Below are positions 48,531-58,727 of a stretch of DNA of 64,000 nucleotides, in pieces. Under the pieces are notes generated by a model. That model was not told the DNA's origin and did no database searches. It saw only the letters and a list, made by a program, of their open reading frames with translations. The stretch lies in contig JAPOPM010000241.1 in assembly GCA_026712905.1 (NCBI GenBank), positions 1-64,000 on the forward strand, in the 5' to 3' direction. The position numbers and the translations under genes were made by a program. This stretch comes from Deltaproteobacteria bacterium. Lineage in GTDB: Bacteria > Desulfobacterota > Binatia > UBA9968 > JAJDTQ01. Numbering within the stretch: position 1 is the first letter of the stretch; each line of letters begins with the position of its first letter.

Positions 48531-49076
48531 GTGTCTCGTGTAGGAAAACTGCCGATTGTCGTGCCCGGAACCGTCAAGGTGGCCATGGATGGCGCGGAAA
48601 TACGGGTTCAGGGTCCCAAGGGGACGCTGGCGCACCGGATTCCGCAAGGCATCGAGGTGAACGTCGACGGTGACACGCTCGAAGTGACCCGGACCGCGGA
48701 AACCAAGGCCGTGAGGTCACTCCACGGTTTGACGCGCAAGTTGCTGGCCAACATGGTCCAGGGCGTGAGCGAGGGCTTCAAGAAGGTGCTCGAGATCAAC
48801 GGCGTCGGCTATCGGGCCGAGCTGAAGGACCAGTCGCTGCACCTGACCCTGGGGTTCTCTCATCCCGTCGAGTACCGCCTGCCGGAAGGCGTGAGCGCCT
48901 CGGTGGAACGCCAGACGCTGATCACCCTCGAGAGTCACGACAAGCAGGTGCTGGGCCAGGCGGCGGCCGAGGTGCGGCGTTTCCGGCCCCCCGAGCCCTA
49001 CAAGGGCAAGGGCATCCGGTATCAGGGTGAGGTGATCATAAGGAAGGCCGGCAAGGCCATGGGCGGTGCCGCGTAA
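48531..49076 (+). CDS. rplF: 50S ribosomal protein L6
   Basis: L6 lies near the factor-binding site. The 181-residue two-domain protein starts (GTG 48531) [16 protein letters not shown] and has the C-terminal signature [20 protein letters not shown]. Length is standard. It is followed by rplR after 22 bases. Confidence 0.97.
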   Translation: MSRVGKLPIVVPGTVKVAMDGAEIRVQGPKGTLAHRIPQGIEVNVDGDTLEVTRTAETKAVRSLHGLTRKLLANMVQGVSEGFKKVLEINGVGYRAELKDQSLHLTLGFSHPVEYRLPEGVSASVERQTLITLESHDKQVLGQAAAEVRRFRPPEPYKGKGIRYQGEVIIRKAGKAMGGAA

Positions 49077-49098
49077 GCCGGCGGGATCGGGTGAACGC

Positions 49099-49464
49099 AT
49101 GCCGATGACAAGCAAGAAGGTTCTGGATCGCAAGCGGCGGCAGCACAGCGTGCGCAAGCGGATCAAGGGCAGCGACGCCCGCCCCCGCCTCTGCGTGTTC
49201 CGCAGTTCCAAGCACATCTACGCGCAGGTCATTTCCGACGACCGCGGCGTCACGCTGGCGAGCGCGTCGACACTGTCCGGGGAAGCGGCGGCGGCCGAGG
49301 AGGCCAAGGGAGTCGACGCGGCCCGGGAGGTAGGGCGCAAGATCGCGGAGTTGTGCGAGGCGCGCCAGATCAAACGGGTGATCTTCGATCGCAACGGGTT
49401 TCTTTTTCACGGTCGGATAAAGGCATTGGCAGAGGCCGCGCGCGAGGCCGGCCTTTCCTTCTGA
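49099..49464 (+). CDS. rplR: 50S ribosomal protein L18
   Basis: L18 binds 5S rRNA together with L5 (encoded at 47.3 kb). The 121-residue protein has an Arg/Lys-rich N-terminus ([13 protein letters not shown]), [20 protein letters not shown], and the end block [23 protein letters not shown] 49099 or 49105 are both possible starts. Confidence 0.96.
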   Translation: MPMTSKKVLDRKRRQHSVRKRIKGSDARPRLCVFRSSKHIYAQVISDDRGVTLASASTLSGEAAAAEEAKGVDAAREVGRKIAELCEARQIKRVIFDRNGFLFHGRIKALAEAAREAGLSF

Positions 49465-49477
49465 TTCGGGGGTTGCT

Positions 49478-49975
49478 TTGGAACGAGTCGATGCGCAGGG
49501 CCTGGAGCTCAAGGAGAAAGTCATCCACATCAGCCGCGTGGCCAAGGTGGTCAAGGGCGGGCGGCGCTTCAGCTTCAACGCGCTGGTGGTGATAGGCGAC
49601 GAAGCCTCGGTGGTGGGATACGGATTGGGCAAGGCCAACGAGGTGCCCGAGGCGATACGCAAGGGCGTCGAGCACGCGAAGAAGACGCTCCTGCGGGTGC
49701 CGCTGGTGGACGACAGTATCCCTTACGAGGTCACGGGCCGTTACGGCGCCGGGCACGTGCTGCTCAAGCCCGCCGCTCCCGGAACCGGAGTCATCGCCGG
49801 CGCCGGGGTGCGCGCCGTGGTCGAGGCGGCGGGAATCCCCAACGTCCTGAGCAAGTGCATCGGTTCCAACAACCCGCACAACCTGGTGAAGGCGACGTTC
49901 GAAGCCCTGAAGAGCCTCAAGTCTCCGGAACAGGTGTCCGACCTGCGCGGCAAGCCGCTGGCCGAGATCCGATAG
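49478..49975 (+). CDS. rpsE: 30S ribosomal protein S5
   Basis: S5 is important for decoding fidelity and mRNA unwinding. The 165-residue protein has the N-terminal loop block [37 protein letters not shown] and the C-terminal [19 protein letters not shown]. The only start upstream of the domain is TTG 49478, preceded by a G-rich stretch, a rare start for this gene. No rpmD gene follows. Confidence 0.95.
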   Translation: MERVDAQGLELKEKVIHISRVAKVVKGGRRFSFNALVVIGDEASVVGYGLGKANEVPEAIRKGVEHAKKTLLRVPLVDDSIPYEVTGRYGAGHVLLKPAAPGTGVIAGAGVRAVVEAAGIPNVLSKCIGSNNPHNLVKATFEALKSLKSPEQVSDLRGKPLAEIR

Positions 49976-49987
49976 AGGAAACGGTTC

Positions 49988-50423
49988 ATGGATTTGAGCG
50001 AACTGCATCCCGCGAAGGGGACGAGGCACGCCAAGAAGCGCGTGGGCCGGGGCCAAGGGTCCGGGACGGGCAAGACCAGCGGCCGCGGGCACAAGGGCCA
50101 GGGCTCCCGCTCCGGAGGGGGTGTGAAGCCTGGGTTCGAGGGTGGTCAGATGCCGCTCATCCGGCGCGTGCCCAAGCGCGGTTTCCACAACCTGTTCCGC
50201 ACGGAATACACCCCCGTCAATCTCGACGGGCTCGGCGGGTTCGAGGCCGGGGCGGAGGTCTCTCGCGAGACCCTGCGAGAGAAGGGGTTACTCAAACGCG
50301 GCCTGGTGAAGATCCTGGGCCGCGGCGAAATCGACAGGCCGTTGACCGTCAAGGTGCACGGCGTCTCGCAGAGCGCGAGGCAGAAGATCGAAGCCGCGGG
50401 CGGCTCGGTCGAAGTTCTTTCTC

Positions 50424-50431
<8 letters not shown>
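49988..50431 (+). CDS. rplO: 50S ribosomal protein L15
   Basis: L15 is a late assembly protein of the large subunit. The 147-residue protein has the glycine/arginine-rich N-terminus ([20 protein letters not shown]) and the signature region ending [18 protein letters not shown]. It starts 12 bases after rpsE, the place where rpmD normally lies, and overlaps secY by 8 bases. Confidence 0.96.
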
Positions 50432-51734
<1,303 letters not shown>

Positions 51735-51791
51735 AGGTCGGTTGCCGCGTCGGACCAGGTTTCGATGTTCGGGAATCGTGGGCGCTCGATC

Positions 51792-52550
51792 ATGATCTAT
51801 CTCAAGTCCCGGGCGGAAATCGAGACCATGCGCCGGGCCAACATCATCGTGGCGGAGGTGCTCGAGGCGCTCAAGGAGACGGTGCGACCGGGCATGACGA
51901 CCCTGGAGCTCGACGAGTTGGCGGAACGGCTGGCCCATGAGAAGGGGGCCAGACCCGCGTTCAAGGGATACGCGGTCGCCGGCAGGGTGTTCAGACACAG
52001 CCTGTGCACCTCCGTCAACGAAGAGATCGTTCACGGCGTTCCCTCGAAGCGTGTCCTCAAGGAAGGCGATATCCTGGGGATGGACTTCGGGGTGGAGTAC
52101 GAGGGATTCTACGGCGACTCGGCGGTGACCGTGGGCCTGGGGCAGGTGAGCCCCGAGGCCGAGCGGCTCATGCGGGTTACCGAGACCGCCCTGAGCGAGG
52201 GCATCGAATTGCTGCGCGAGGGCAACCGGCTGGGGGACCTGGGCAGCACCATTCAGGGCATCGCCGAGCGCTCCGGCTACTCCGTGGTGCGTGAGTTCGT
52301 CGGTCACGGCATCGGCAAGAAGCTGCACGAGGAGCCGCCGGTTCCCAACTACGGCGACCCGGGCAAGGGGCATCGGTTGCGCGCCGGAATGGTCGTGGCG
52401 GTGGAGCCCATGGTCAACGCGGGGAAGAAGGAAATCGCGATCCTGGATGACGGTTGGACGGCCGTGACAAGGGACCGGAGCCTCGCGGCTCATTTCGAGC
52501 ATTCCATCGCCGTCACCGCCGACGGGCCGTATGTGCTGAGCCGGCTGTAG
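51792..52550 (+). CDS. map: Methionine aminopeptidase, type I
   Basis: This metalloenzyme removes the initiator methionine from nascent proteins. The 252-residue protein has the pita-bread fold blocks [12 protein letters not shown], the metal-binding aspartates in [16 protein letters not shown], the histidine in [12 protein letters not shown], and glutamates in VEPMVN and [11 protein letters not shown] 51792 is the family start; ATG 51765 would add nine residues without support. It lies between secY and rpmJ without adk or infA. Confidence 0.95.
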   Translation: MIYLKSRAEIETMRRANIIVAEVLEALKETVRPGMTTLELDELAERLAHEKGARPAFKGYAVAGRVFRHSLCTSVNEEIVHGVPSKRVLKEGDILGMDFGVEYEGFYGDSAVTVGLGQVSPEAERLMRVTETALSEGIELLREGNRLGDLGSTIQGIAERSGYSVVREFVGHGIGKKLHEEPPVPNYGDPGKGHRLRAGMVVAVEPMVNAGKKEIAILDDGWTAVTRDRSLAAHFEHSIAVTADGPYVLSRL

Positions 52551-52560
52551 GAGATCGGAA

Positions 52561-52674
52561 GTGAAGGTAAGAGCATCGGTCAAGAAGATCTGCAACAAGT
52601 GCAAGGTAGTTCGGCGCAAGGGTGTCGTGCGGGTGATATGCGTCACCCGCAAGCACGCCCAGCGGCAGGGCTAG
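52561..52674 (+). CDS. rpmJ: 50S ribosomal protein L36, zinc form
   Basis: This 37-residue protein from GTG 52561 is [20 protein letters not shown] followed by [17 protein letters not shown]11, C14, C27 and H32 form the C-C-C-H zinc site of the standard L36. It lies 10 bases after map and 52 before rpsM, a typical position. Confidence 0.95.
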   Translation: MKVRASVKKICNKCKVVRRKGVVRVICVTRKHAQRQG

Positions 52675-52726
52675 CTCCGGTCACCGTCGGAACACGCCGG
52701 TCCGGGCTGATCGACCAGGAGGATTC

Positions 52727-53110
52727 ATGGCACGCATTGCTGGGGTAGACTTGCCCAAGAACAAGAGCATGGATATCGCGCTGACCTACATTCACGGCAT
52801 CGGCGCGACCACGTCACGCAACATCCTGCGGGAAGCGGGGATCGCGTTCCAGATCAAGTCCGATGACCTCACGGACGATCAAGTGGTCGTGATACGCCGG
52901 ATCATCGACCAGGATATCAAGGTGGAAGGTGATCTCCGGCGCGATGTCACCGTTGACATCAAGCGCCACATGGACATCGGCACCTATCGGGGACTGAGAC
53001 ACCGGCGCGGCATGCCGGTCCGGGGACAGCGCACCCATACCAACGGACGCACCCGGATGGGACCTCGGCGTGCCATCGCCGGGAAGAAGAAGCCGCCGTC
53101 CAAGGGTTAG
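52727..53110 (+). CDS. rpsM: 30S ribosomal protein S13
   Basis: S13 contacts L5 and P-site tRNA. The 127-residue protein starts [20 protein letters not shown] and has the signature [20 protein letters not shown] and a Lys-rich tail (GKKKPPSKG). AGGAGG precedes ATG 52727. It opens the alpha block rpsM-rpsK-rpsD-rpoA-rplQ. Confidence 0.97.
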   Translation: MARIAGVDLPKNKSMDIALTYIHGIGATTSRNILREAGIAFQIKSDDLTDDQVVVIRRIIDQDIKVEGDLRRDVTVDIKRHMDIGTYRGLRHRRGMPVRGQRTHTNGRTRMGPRRAIAGKKKPPSKG

Positions 53111-53132
53111 GTAAACCAGAACAGGAGCATCC

Positions 53133-53543
53133 ATGGCCCAGGCCGCGAAGAGAGCGCGCGACGCGCGGGCGCCGAGGAAACGGCGCGGACGAAAGAACAT
53201 CGCCGAAGGGGTGGCGCACATCCACTCCACCTTCAACAATACGATCATCACCATCACGGACCCCCAGGGCAACGTGGTGGCATGGTCGAGCGCGGGCGCC
53301 ATCGGCTTCAAGGGGTCGCGCAAGGGAACACCCTTCGCGGCGCAGCAGGCCGCGGACAACGTGGCGCGCAAGGCCATGGATCACGGCATGCATTCCATAC
53401 AGGTCTACGTGCGCGGTCCGGGCTCGGCGCGGGAGTCGGCGTTGCGGTCGCTCCAGTCGGCGGGGTTGCACGTCAGCCTGATCAAGGATGTGACCCCCAT
53501 TCCCCATAACGGCTGCAGGCCGCCCAAGCGCCGGCGCGTGTGA
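53133..53543 (+). CDS. rpsK: 30S ribosomal protein S11
   Basis: S11 lies in the platform near the E site. The 136-residue protein has [20 protein letters not shown] and the signature [20 protein letters not shown]. The first 25 residues are Arg/Lys/Ala-rich, as is usual. It is 22 bases after rpsM. Confidence 0.97.
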   Translation: MAQAAKRARDARAPRKRRGRKNIAEGVAHIHSTFNNTIITITDPQGNVVAWSSAGAIGFKGSRKGTPFAAQQAADNVARKAMDHGMHSIQVYVRGPGSARESALRSLQSAGLHVSLIKDVTPIPHNGCRPPKRRRV

Positions 53544-53556
53544 GAGGAGATCGTCA

Positions 53557-54183
53557 GTGGCAAGGTATCATGGCCCGGTGTGCCGGCTATGCCGGCGAGA
53601 GAACCTGAAGCTGTTTCTCAAGGGAGAGCGGTGCTACACGGACAAGTGCGCCATCGAACGGCGCAACTATCCGCCAGGCCAACATGGACAGAGGCGGCTC
53701 AAGTTTTCCGAGTACAGCCTCCAGCTCCGGGAGAAGCAGAAGGTCAAGCGGATGTACGGGCTGCTGGAAAAGCAGTTCAAGGGAAGCTTCGAGAGCGCGG
53801 AAAAGGCCCGCGGCATCACCGGCGAGAATCTGCTGGTGATCCTGGAAAGACGGCTCGACAACGTGGTCTACCGTCTCGGCTTTGCGTGCTCCCGTGGCGA
53901 TGCCCGCCTTCTCGTACGGCACGGCCACGTCCGCGTCAACGGCCGGCGGGTGACCATCCCTTCCTATCGCGTGGGCGTCGGGGACGTCGTGGCGGTGGCG
54001 GAGAAGAGCCGCAAGTCCGAGCGCGTGCTGACCGCCATGGAAGGGGCCCAGAGGCGCGGCGTGCCTGACTGGATCGAGGTGGACCGGGAGAATTTCTCCG
54101 GCACGGTCAGGATGCTCCCGAGCCGCGGCGACATCACAACGCCCATCAACGAGAAGCTCATCGTTGAGTTGTATTCCAAGTAA
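53557..54183 (+). CDS. rpsD: 30S ribosomal protein S4, zinc form
   Basis: S4 is a primary assembly protein and commonly the repressor of alpha operons. The 208-residue protein has an N-terminal C9-x2-C12 and C26-x4-C31 site, the zinc-binding form. It also has the S4 RNA-binding domain with [23 protein letters not shown] 53557 is used. It precedes rpoA by 27 bases. Confidence 0.97.
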   Translation: MARYHGPVCRLCRRENLKLFLKGERCYTDKCAIERRNYPPGQHGQRRLKFSEYSLQLREKQKVKRMYGLLEKQFKGSFESAEKARGITGENLLVILERRLDNVVYRLGFACSRGDARLLVRHGHVRVNGRRVTIPSYRVGVGDVVAVAEKSRKSERVLTAMEGAQRRGVPDWIEVDRENFSGTVRMLPSRGDITTPINEKLIVELYSK

Positions 54184-54210
54184 CCGGCGGTGAACCGTGT
54201 TGGAGATCCC

Positions 54211-55233
54211 ATGTCGAAGCACTGGAGTGAACTGATCAAGCCGGAAGGCATCGAGGTTGACGAGAAGAGCCTGGACTCGACCTATGGGAAGTTTGTCGGC
54301 GAACCCTTCGAACGAGGCTTCGGCCAGACCATCGGCAACAGTCTGCGCCGCATCCTGCTCTCGTCACTCAGGGGTGCCGCCATTACTTCCGTACAGATCG
54401 AGAACGCCCTGCATGAGTTTTCCACCATCCCGGGCGCCACGGAAGACGTCTCCGAGATCATCCTGAACCTCAAGGAGGTGCGCCTCAAGCTGCACGATAC
54501 CGACCGTGAGGTCGTTCGTATCGAAGCAACGGGGCCCAAGGAGGTGTTGGCCGGGGATATCATCCGGAGCGCGCAGGTGGAGGTGCTCAACCCGGATCAC
54601 CGCATCGCGTTCCTTTCCAAGGAAGGACGCCTGAACGCCAACATGGTGGTGCGCGGGGGTCAGGGATACGTGCCCGCGGAGCGTAACCGGGAAGAGGAAC
54701 TGCCCGTCGACACGATCTTCATGGATGCCGTGTTCTCACCGATCCGCAAGGTCAACTTCACGGTGACCAATGCCCGGGTCGGCCAACGCACGGACTACGA
54801 CAAGCTGGTTCTGGAAGTGTGGACGGACGGCAGCGAGAAGCCCGAGGATGCGCTCGCGTACGCCGCGCGAATCCTGCAAGACCAGGTTGCCATCTTCGCC
54901 GAGTTCGCCGAAGGACCGCAGATGGCGGAGGTCGAGGCGGTGACTGAGGCCGGTACGCTCAACGAGAACCTCTTCCGCGCGGTGGAGGACCTGGAGTTCT
55001 CCGTCCGGGCGCAGAACTGCCTGCAGAACGCCAACTTGAAGTACATCGGCGAGTTGGTGCAGAAGAGCGAGCAGGAGATGCTCAAGACGAAGAATTTCGG
55101 GCGGAAGTCTCTCAACGAGATCAAGGAGTTGCTCGGCGAGCTGGGGCTGGAGTTGGGAATGAAGCTGGACCACTTCCCGAGCCGCGAAGAGCTGGAGGCC
55201 CGCAAGCAGGCCGAGCAGAAGGAGACAGCGTAG
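54211..55233 (+). CDS. rpoA: DNA-directed RNA polymerase subunit alpha
   Basis: The alpha dimer nucleates RNA polymerase assembly. The 340-residue protein has the N-terminal dimerisation domain (FERGFGQTIGNSLRRILLSS near residues 30-50), an acidic linker, and a C-terminal domain (about 255-325) with the helix-hairpin-helix block NLKYIGELVQKSEQEMLKTK followed by NFGRKSLNEIKELL, used for UP-element and activator contacts. ATG 54211 follows GGAG. It precedes rplQ by 3 bases. Confidence 0.98.
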   Translation: MSKHWSELIKPEGIEVDEKSLDSTYGKFVGEPFERGFGQTIGNSLRRILLSSLRGAAITSVQIENALHEFSTIPGATEDVSEIILNLKEVRLKLHDTDREVVRIEATGPKEVLAGDIIRSAQVEVLNPDHRIAFLSKEGRLNANMVVRGGQGYVPAERNREEELPVDTIFMDAVFSPIRKVNFTVTNARVGQRTDYDKLVLEVWTDGSEKPEDALAYAARILQDQVAIFAEFAEGPQMAEVEAVTEAGTLNENLFRAVEDLEFSVRAQNCLQNANLKYIGELVQKSEQEMLKTKNFGRKSLNEIKELLGELGLELGMKLDHFPSREELEARKQAEQKETA

Positions 55234-55236
55234 GCC

Positions 55237-55665
55237 ATGCGGCACTTGAAGACCGGCAGAAAGCTGAACCGTAGCGCGAGCCACCGGCACGCCCTGTGGC
55301 GCAACATGGCCACGTCGCTGCTGCGGCACGACCGCATCACGACCACGGATGCCAAGGCCAAGGAGCTGAGGCGGTGGGCCGATTGGCTGATCACCCTCGG
55401 CAAGGACGGAAGCCTCCACGCCCGTCGCCAGGCGCTGGCTTTCGTTCAGGACAAGGCCGTCGTGGCCCGTTTGTTCAACGAGTTGGGGCCGCGCTTTCAG
55501 GAGCGTCACGGAGGCTATACCCGCGTCGTCAAGGTGGGTCGCCGTCGGGGCGACGCCGCGCCGCTGTCCATCATCGAGTTGATACCGGCCTCCGGCGACG
55601 CCGCTGTCGAGGCGACGGAGGGAAGCGACGCGACCGGCGAATCGTCCACGACGAGCGGAACCTGA
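55237..55665 (+). CDS. rplQ: 50S ribosomal protein L17
   Basis: L17 lies near the tunnel exit. The 142-residue protein has [20 protein letters not shown] and a C-terminal [20 protein letters not shown]. The last 20 or so residues are an acidic, Ser/Thr-rich tail that goes beyond the conserved domain. It ends the ribosomal block. Confidence 0.96.
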   Translation: MRHLKTGRKLNRSASHRHALWRNMATSLLRHDRITTTDAKAKELRRWADWLITLGKDGSLHARRQALAFVQDKAVVARLFNELGPRFQERHGGYTRVVKVGRRRGDAAPLSIIELIPASGDAAVEATEGSDATGESSTTSGT

Positions 55666-55746
55666 GGGTAGTTCCTCGTCGCCGTGCGCCGCGGGCACGG
55701 CCGTGCCCATCGGCCAACCCCCACAGCGCGTGGTGAATGGGTGTCT

Positions 55747-56280
55747 ATGGCCAACCATCGAAAGGCGACGGTCCGCGGTAGCGTCTACTTCAGCCGCGGG
55801 CAGCTCTTCGGCGTAGCGTCGCTCTTCGTCGGCGCGGCCGCCGTCATCTTCTTCTTCGGCATCCTCATCGGACAGAGCATCGAGGAGCGCAAGCTCGTGC
55901 GCAAGGGGGACGCCGGGGTCACGGTGCCGGTCAACCCGGCTGCGCCCGGCGACGACCAGGAGATGACCTTCTACGAAACGTTGACGCAACAGCCCCCGCC
56001 CAAGGCCGGCGTCCCCGCCGCGCAGACCCCGCCCGCCGACGACGGCAAGACTCCATGGACCGTGCAGGTGGCCGCCGCCGACACCCGGGCACGGGCGGAC
56101 AGAATGGCGGCGGAGCTCAAGAAGCGCGGCTATGATTCGTATGTCACCTCCGGGCAACTCAACCGCAAGACCTTCTACCGGGTCCGGGTGGGGCGGTACC
56201 GAAGCCGCCAGGAGGCCATGGTCGAGCTTCAGCGGCTCAAGAAGGACAAGTACGACCCGATGATCATGGGGACCCAATGA
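55747..56280 (+). CDS. SPOR-domain membrane protein
   Basis: The 177-residue protein has a short basic cytoplasmic N-terminus, one membrane segment (about 20-42, FGVASLFVGAAAVIFFFGIL), a Pro-rich periplasmic linker and a C-terminal SPOR domain (about 98-175: WTVQVAAADTRARADRMAAE, then FYRVRVGRY). SPOR domains bind glycan strands without stem peptides at division sites, so a DedD/FtsN-like role is possible but unproven. GTG 55741 could add two residues. It overlaps trpD by 4 bases (ATGA), an unusual coupling. In many proteobacteria such a gene follows folC. Confidence 0.82.
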   Translation: MANHRKATVRGSVYFSRGQLFGVASLFVGAAAVIFFFGILIGQSIEERKLVRKGDAGVTVPVNPAAPGDDQEMTFYETLTQQPPPKAGVPAAQTPPADDGKTPWTVQVAAADTRARADRMAAELKKRGYDSYVTSGQLNRKTFYRVRVGRYRSRQEAMVELQRLKKDKYDPMIMGTQ

Positions 56281-57293
56281 ACATCCAGCAAGCCATAACC
56301 CGCTTGGTGGACGGCGCCAACCTCGGCGAGCCGGAGATGGTGGACGTCATGAACCAAGTCATGACGGGAGAGGCGACGCCGATCCAGGTGGCCGGATTTC
56401 TGACCGCGTTGCGCATCCAGGGCGAGACCGTGGAGGAGGTGACGGGCGCCGCCCGGGTGATGCGCGAGAAGGCGTTGCACGTCGAGGCGGGCCCGGGCTG
56501 TGTGCTGGACACCTGCGGCACCGGCGGCGACGGCAAGAACACCTTCAACATCTCCACGACGGTGGCGTTCGTGGTGGCGGCCGCGGGCATCACCGTGGCC
56601 AAGCATGGCAACCGCGCCGTCTCCAGCGGTTCCGGCAGCGCGGACGTACTGGCCGAGCTCGGGGTGAAGATCGACGTTCCCAAGGAAACGGTGGAACGCT
56701 GCCTGCGCGAGGTCGGGCTGGGTTTCCTGTTCGCGCCGATGATGCACGAGGCCATGAAGTACGCCGTGGCGCCGCGCCGCGAGCTCGGCATACGGACCAT
56801 CTTCAACCTCCTGGGCCCCCTCACCAACCCGGCCAGGGCCAGTCATCAACTCCTCGGCATCTATGACGGCGCGCTTATCGGGACCGTGGCGCAGGTCCTC
56901 GGCAACCTCGGCAGTCGACGCGCCATGGTGGTGCACGGCGACGAAGGCCTCGATGAGATCTCGCTGGGAGGCCCCACGTCGGTGGCGGAGTGGAAGGACG
57001 GAGCGGTTGCGCGCTATACGCTCGATCCCGGGGAGTTCGGTTTCGAGAAGTGCCCGGCGGAGGGGCTGACCGCCGCCGACCCGGCGGATTGCGCCGCCAT
57101 CGTCACGGCGGTCCTGAAGGGCGAACCCGGGCCGGCGCGGGACGTGGTGCTGCTCAACAGCGGCGCGGCCCTGTGCGTGAGCGAGCGCACGGATACCATC
57201 ACCCAAGGCATCGACGTGGCGCGGGAGTGCATCGATTCGGGAGCCGCGATGGGAAAGCTCGAACACCTGATCCGCCTGACCAATGAAACATAA
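56277..57293 (+). CDS. trpD: Anthranilate phosphoribosyltransferase
   Basis: TrpD joins anthranilate to phosphoribosyl pyrophosphate, the second committed step of tryptophan synthesis. The 338-residue protein has the substrate-binding block CGTGGDGKNTFNISTTVAFV, KHGNRAVSSGSGSADVLAEL and NLLGPLTNPA. Length is normal and no glutamine amidotransferase domain is fused. It overlaps the SPOR gene at its start and trpC at its end (11 bases). trpE and trpG are not in the window. Confidence 0.96.
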   Translation: MNIQQAITRLVDGANLGEPEMVDVMNQVMTGEATPIQVAGFLTALRIQGETVEEVTGAARVMREKALHVEAGPGCVLDTCGTGGDGKNTFNISTTVAFVVAAAGITVAKHGNRAVSSGSGSADVLAELGVKIDVPKETVERCLREVGLGFLFAPMMHEAMKYAVAPRRELGIRTIFNLLGPLTNPARASHQLLGIYDGALIGTVAQVLGNLGSRRAMVVHGDEGLDEISLGGPTSVAEWKDGAVARYTLDPGEFGFEKCPAEGLTAADPADCAAIVTAVLKGEPGPARDVVLLNSGAALCVSERTDTITQGIDVARECIDSGAAMGKLEHLIRLTNET

Positions 57294-58110
57294 CGGCGCC
57301 CAGCCTCCCAGCAACGATATTCTCCAACGGATCGCCGCGCACGTCCGCGCGGAGCTCGAAACACGCCGCCACGAACACCCGGTGAAGGCGCTGATGGACC
57401 GCGCGCTCTACCATGAACCGCGCCGCGGCTTCCGCGAGGCGCTGTCCCGCCCCGCCCGGCACGTCATCGCCGAGGTGAAGCGGGCGTCGCCGTCCCAAGG
57501 GCTGATCCGCGAGGACTTCGACCCCGTCGGCATCGCCACCCGTTATGAAGCCAGTGGGGCCACGGCCGTTTCGGTGGTGACCGAGGAGCGCTTCTTCGAG
57601 GGCTCGCTGCTGTACCTTTCGGAGATCCGGGAGAAGGTCGCCCTGCCCCTCCTCAGGAAAGATTTCGTGCTCGACCCCTACCAGCTCGTGGAGGCGCGCG
57701 CCTTTGGCGCGGACGCCGTTCTGCTGATCGCCGCCATGCTCGACGACGGCGCCGTGGAATCCCTGCACGCCGAAGCGCGCTCCCTGGCCCTGGACGTTCT
57801 GGTGGAGGTGCACTCGGAGCGCGAGCTGGATACGGCCCTGAGAATCGGCGCCTCCATCATCGGCATCAACAACCGCGACCTGCGCACCTTCGAGGTGGAT
57901 CTCGCGGTCGCCGAGACGCTCCTGCCCCGGATACCGCCGGACGTTGTCGCGGTATGCGAGAGCGGCATCAAGGACGTGGCCCATGTCGAGCGCATCGAGG
58001 CCGCCGGCGGCCGGGCGTTCCTCGTGGGCGAGACCCTGATGCGCGCCCCGGACCCGGGCGCCAAGCTCGCGGAGCTTCTCGGAACGGCCGCCGCCCATGG
58101 TCAAGGTTAA
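57283..58110 (+). CDS. trpC: Indole-3-glycerol phosphate synthase
   Basis: TrpC closes the indole ring with loss of CO2 and water. The 275-residue TIM-barrel protein has VIAEVKRASPSQGLI with the catalytic lysine, LLRKDFVLDPYQ, VEVHSERELDTAL, INNRDLRTFEVDL and AVCESGI. It is monofunctional, not fused to TrpF. It overlaps trpD by 11 and trpF by 14 bases, so the three are translationally linked. Confidence 0.96.
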   Translation: MKHNGAQPPSNDILQRIAAHVRAELETRRHEHPVKALMDRALYHEPRRGFREALSRPARHVIAEVKRASPSQGLIREDFDPVGIATRYEASGATAVSVVTEERFFEGSLLYLSEIREKVALPLLRKDFVLDPYQLVEARAFGADAVLLIAAMLDDGAVESLHAEARSLALDVLVEVHSERELDTALRIGASIIGINNRDLRTFEVDLAVAETLLPRIPPDVVAVCESGIKDVAHVERIEAAGGRAFLVGETLMRAPDPGAKLAELLGTAAAHGQG

Positions 58111-58720
58111 GATCTGCGGCGTCACCAACGCCGAGGATGCGTTCAAGGCGGTGGAGTACGGCGCCGATGCGTTGGGCTTCAACTTCTATCCGCCCAGTCC
58201 CCGCTACATCGAGCCGGAAGCCGCCGCCGCGATCCTCCGGGATCTGCCCGCCGGGCTCTGCACCGCCGGACTCTTCGTCAACGAGTCGCGGCAACACGTG
58301 AAGACCGTGCTCCGATCCTGCCGGTCAAAGGGCGGCGCCGGCCTCACCGCCGTGCAGTTCCACGGCGACGAGGAGCGCGACTACTGCGCCCGCTGGCCGC
58401 TCAAGGTGATCAAGGCGTTCCGCGTGCGCGACCCGGAGACCCTGGGGCAAATCGGTGAGTATCCGGTGGACTACTACCTGCTCGACTCCTGGAGCGCGGG
58501 CTTCGGCGGCTCGGGCGCCGCGTTCACCTGGAGCTGGTTGACGGTCCCCCTGGCGCGGCCGGTCATTCTCGCCGGCGGGCTTGGCGTTGACAACGTGAGC
58601 ACGGCGGTGCGCGAACTCGAACCCTTCGGCGTGGACGTGTGCACCGGCGTCGAAGCCGCTCCGGGCCGCAAGGACCACCCGCGCATGAAAGAGTTCATCG
58701 CGGCGGCCAAGGCGGCGTGA
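58097..58720 (+). CDS. trpF: Phosphoribosylanthranilate isomerase
   Basis: TrpF performs the Amadori rearrangement between the TrpD and TrpC steps. The 207-residue TIM barrel has KICGVTNAED with the catalytic cysteine, ALGFNFYPPSPRYIEP, AVQFHGDE, the aspartate in LLDSWSAGFGGSG, and the phosphate-binding AGGLGVDNV. trpB and trpA, commonly next, are absent; folC follows after 7 bases. Confidence 0.95.
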   Translation: MVKVKICGVTNAEDAFKAVEYGADALGFNFYPPSPRYIEPEAAAAILRDLPAGLCTAGLFVNESRQHVKTVLRSCRSKGGAGLTAVQFHGDEERDYCARWPLKVIKAFRVRDPETLGQIGEYPVDYYLLDSWSAGFGGSGAAFTWSWLTVPLARPVILAGGLGVDNVSTAVRELEPFGVDVCTGVEAAPGRKDHPRMKEFIAAAKAA

Positions 58721-58727
58721 GCCCGTC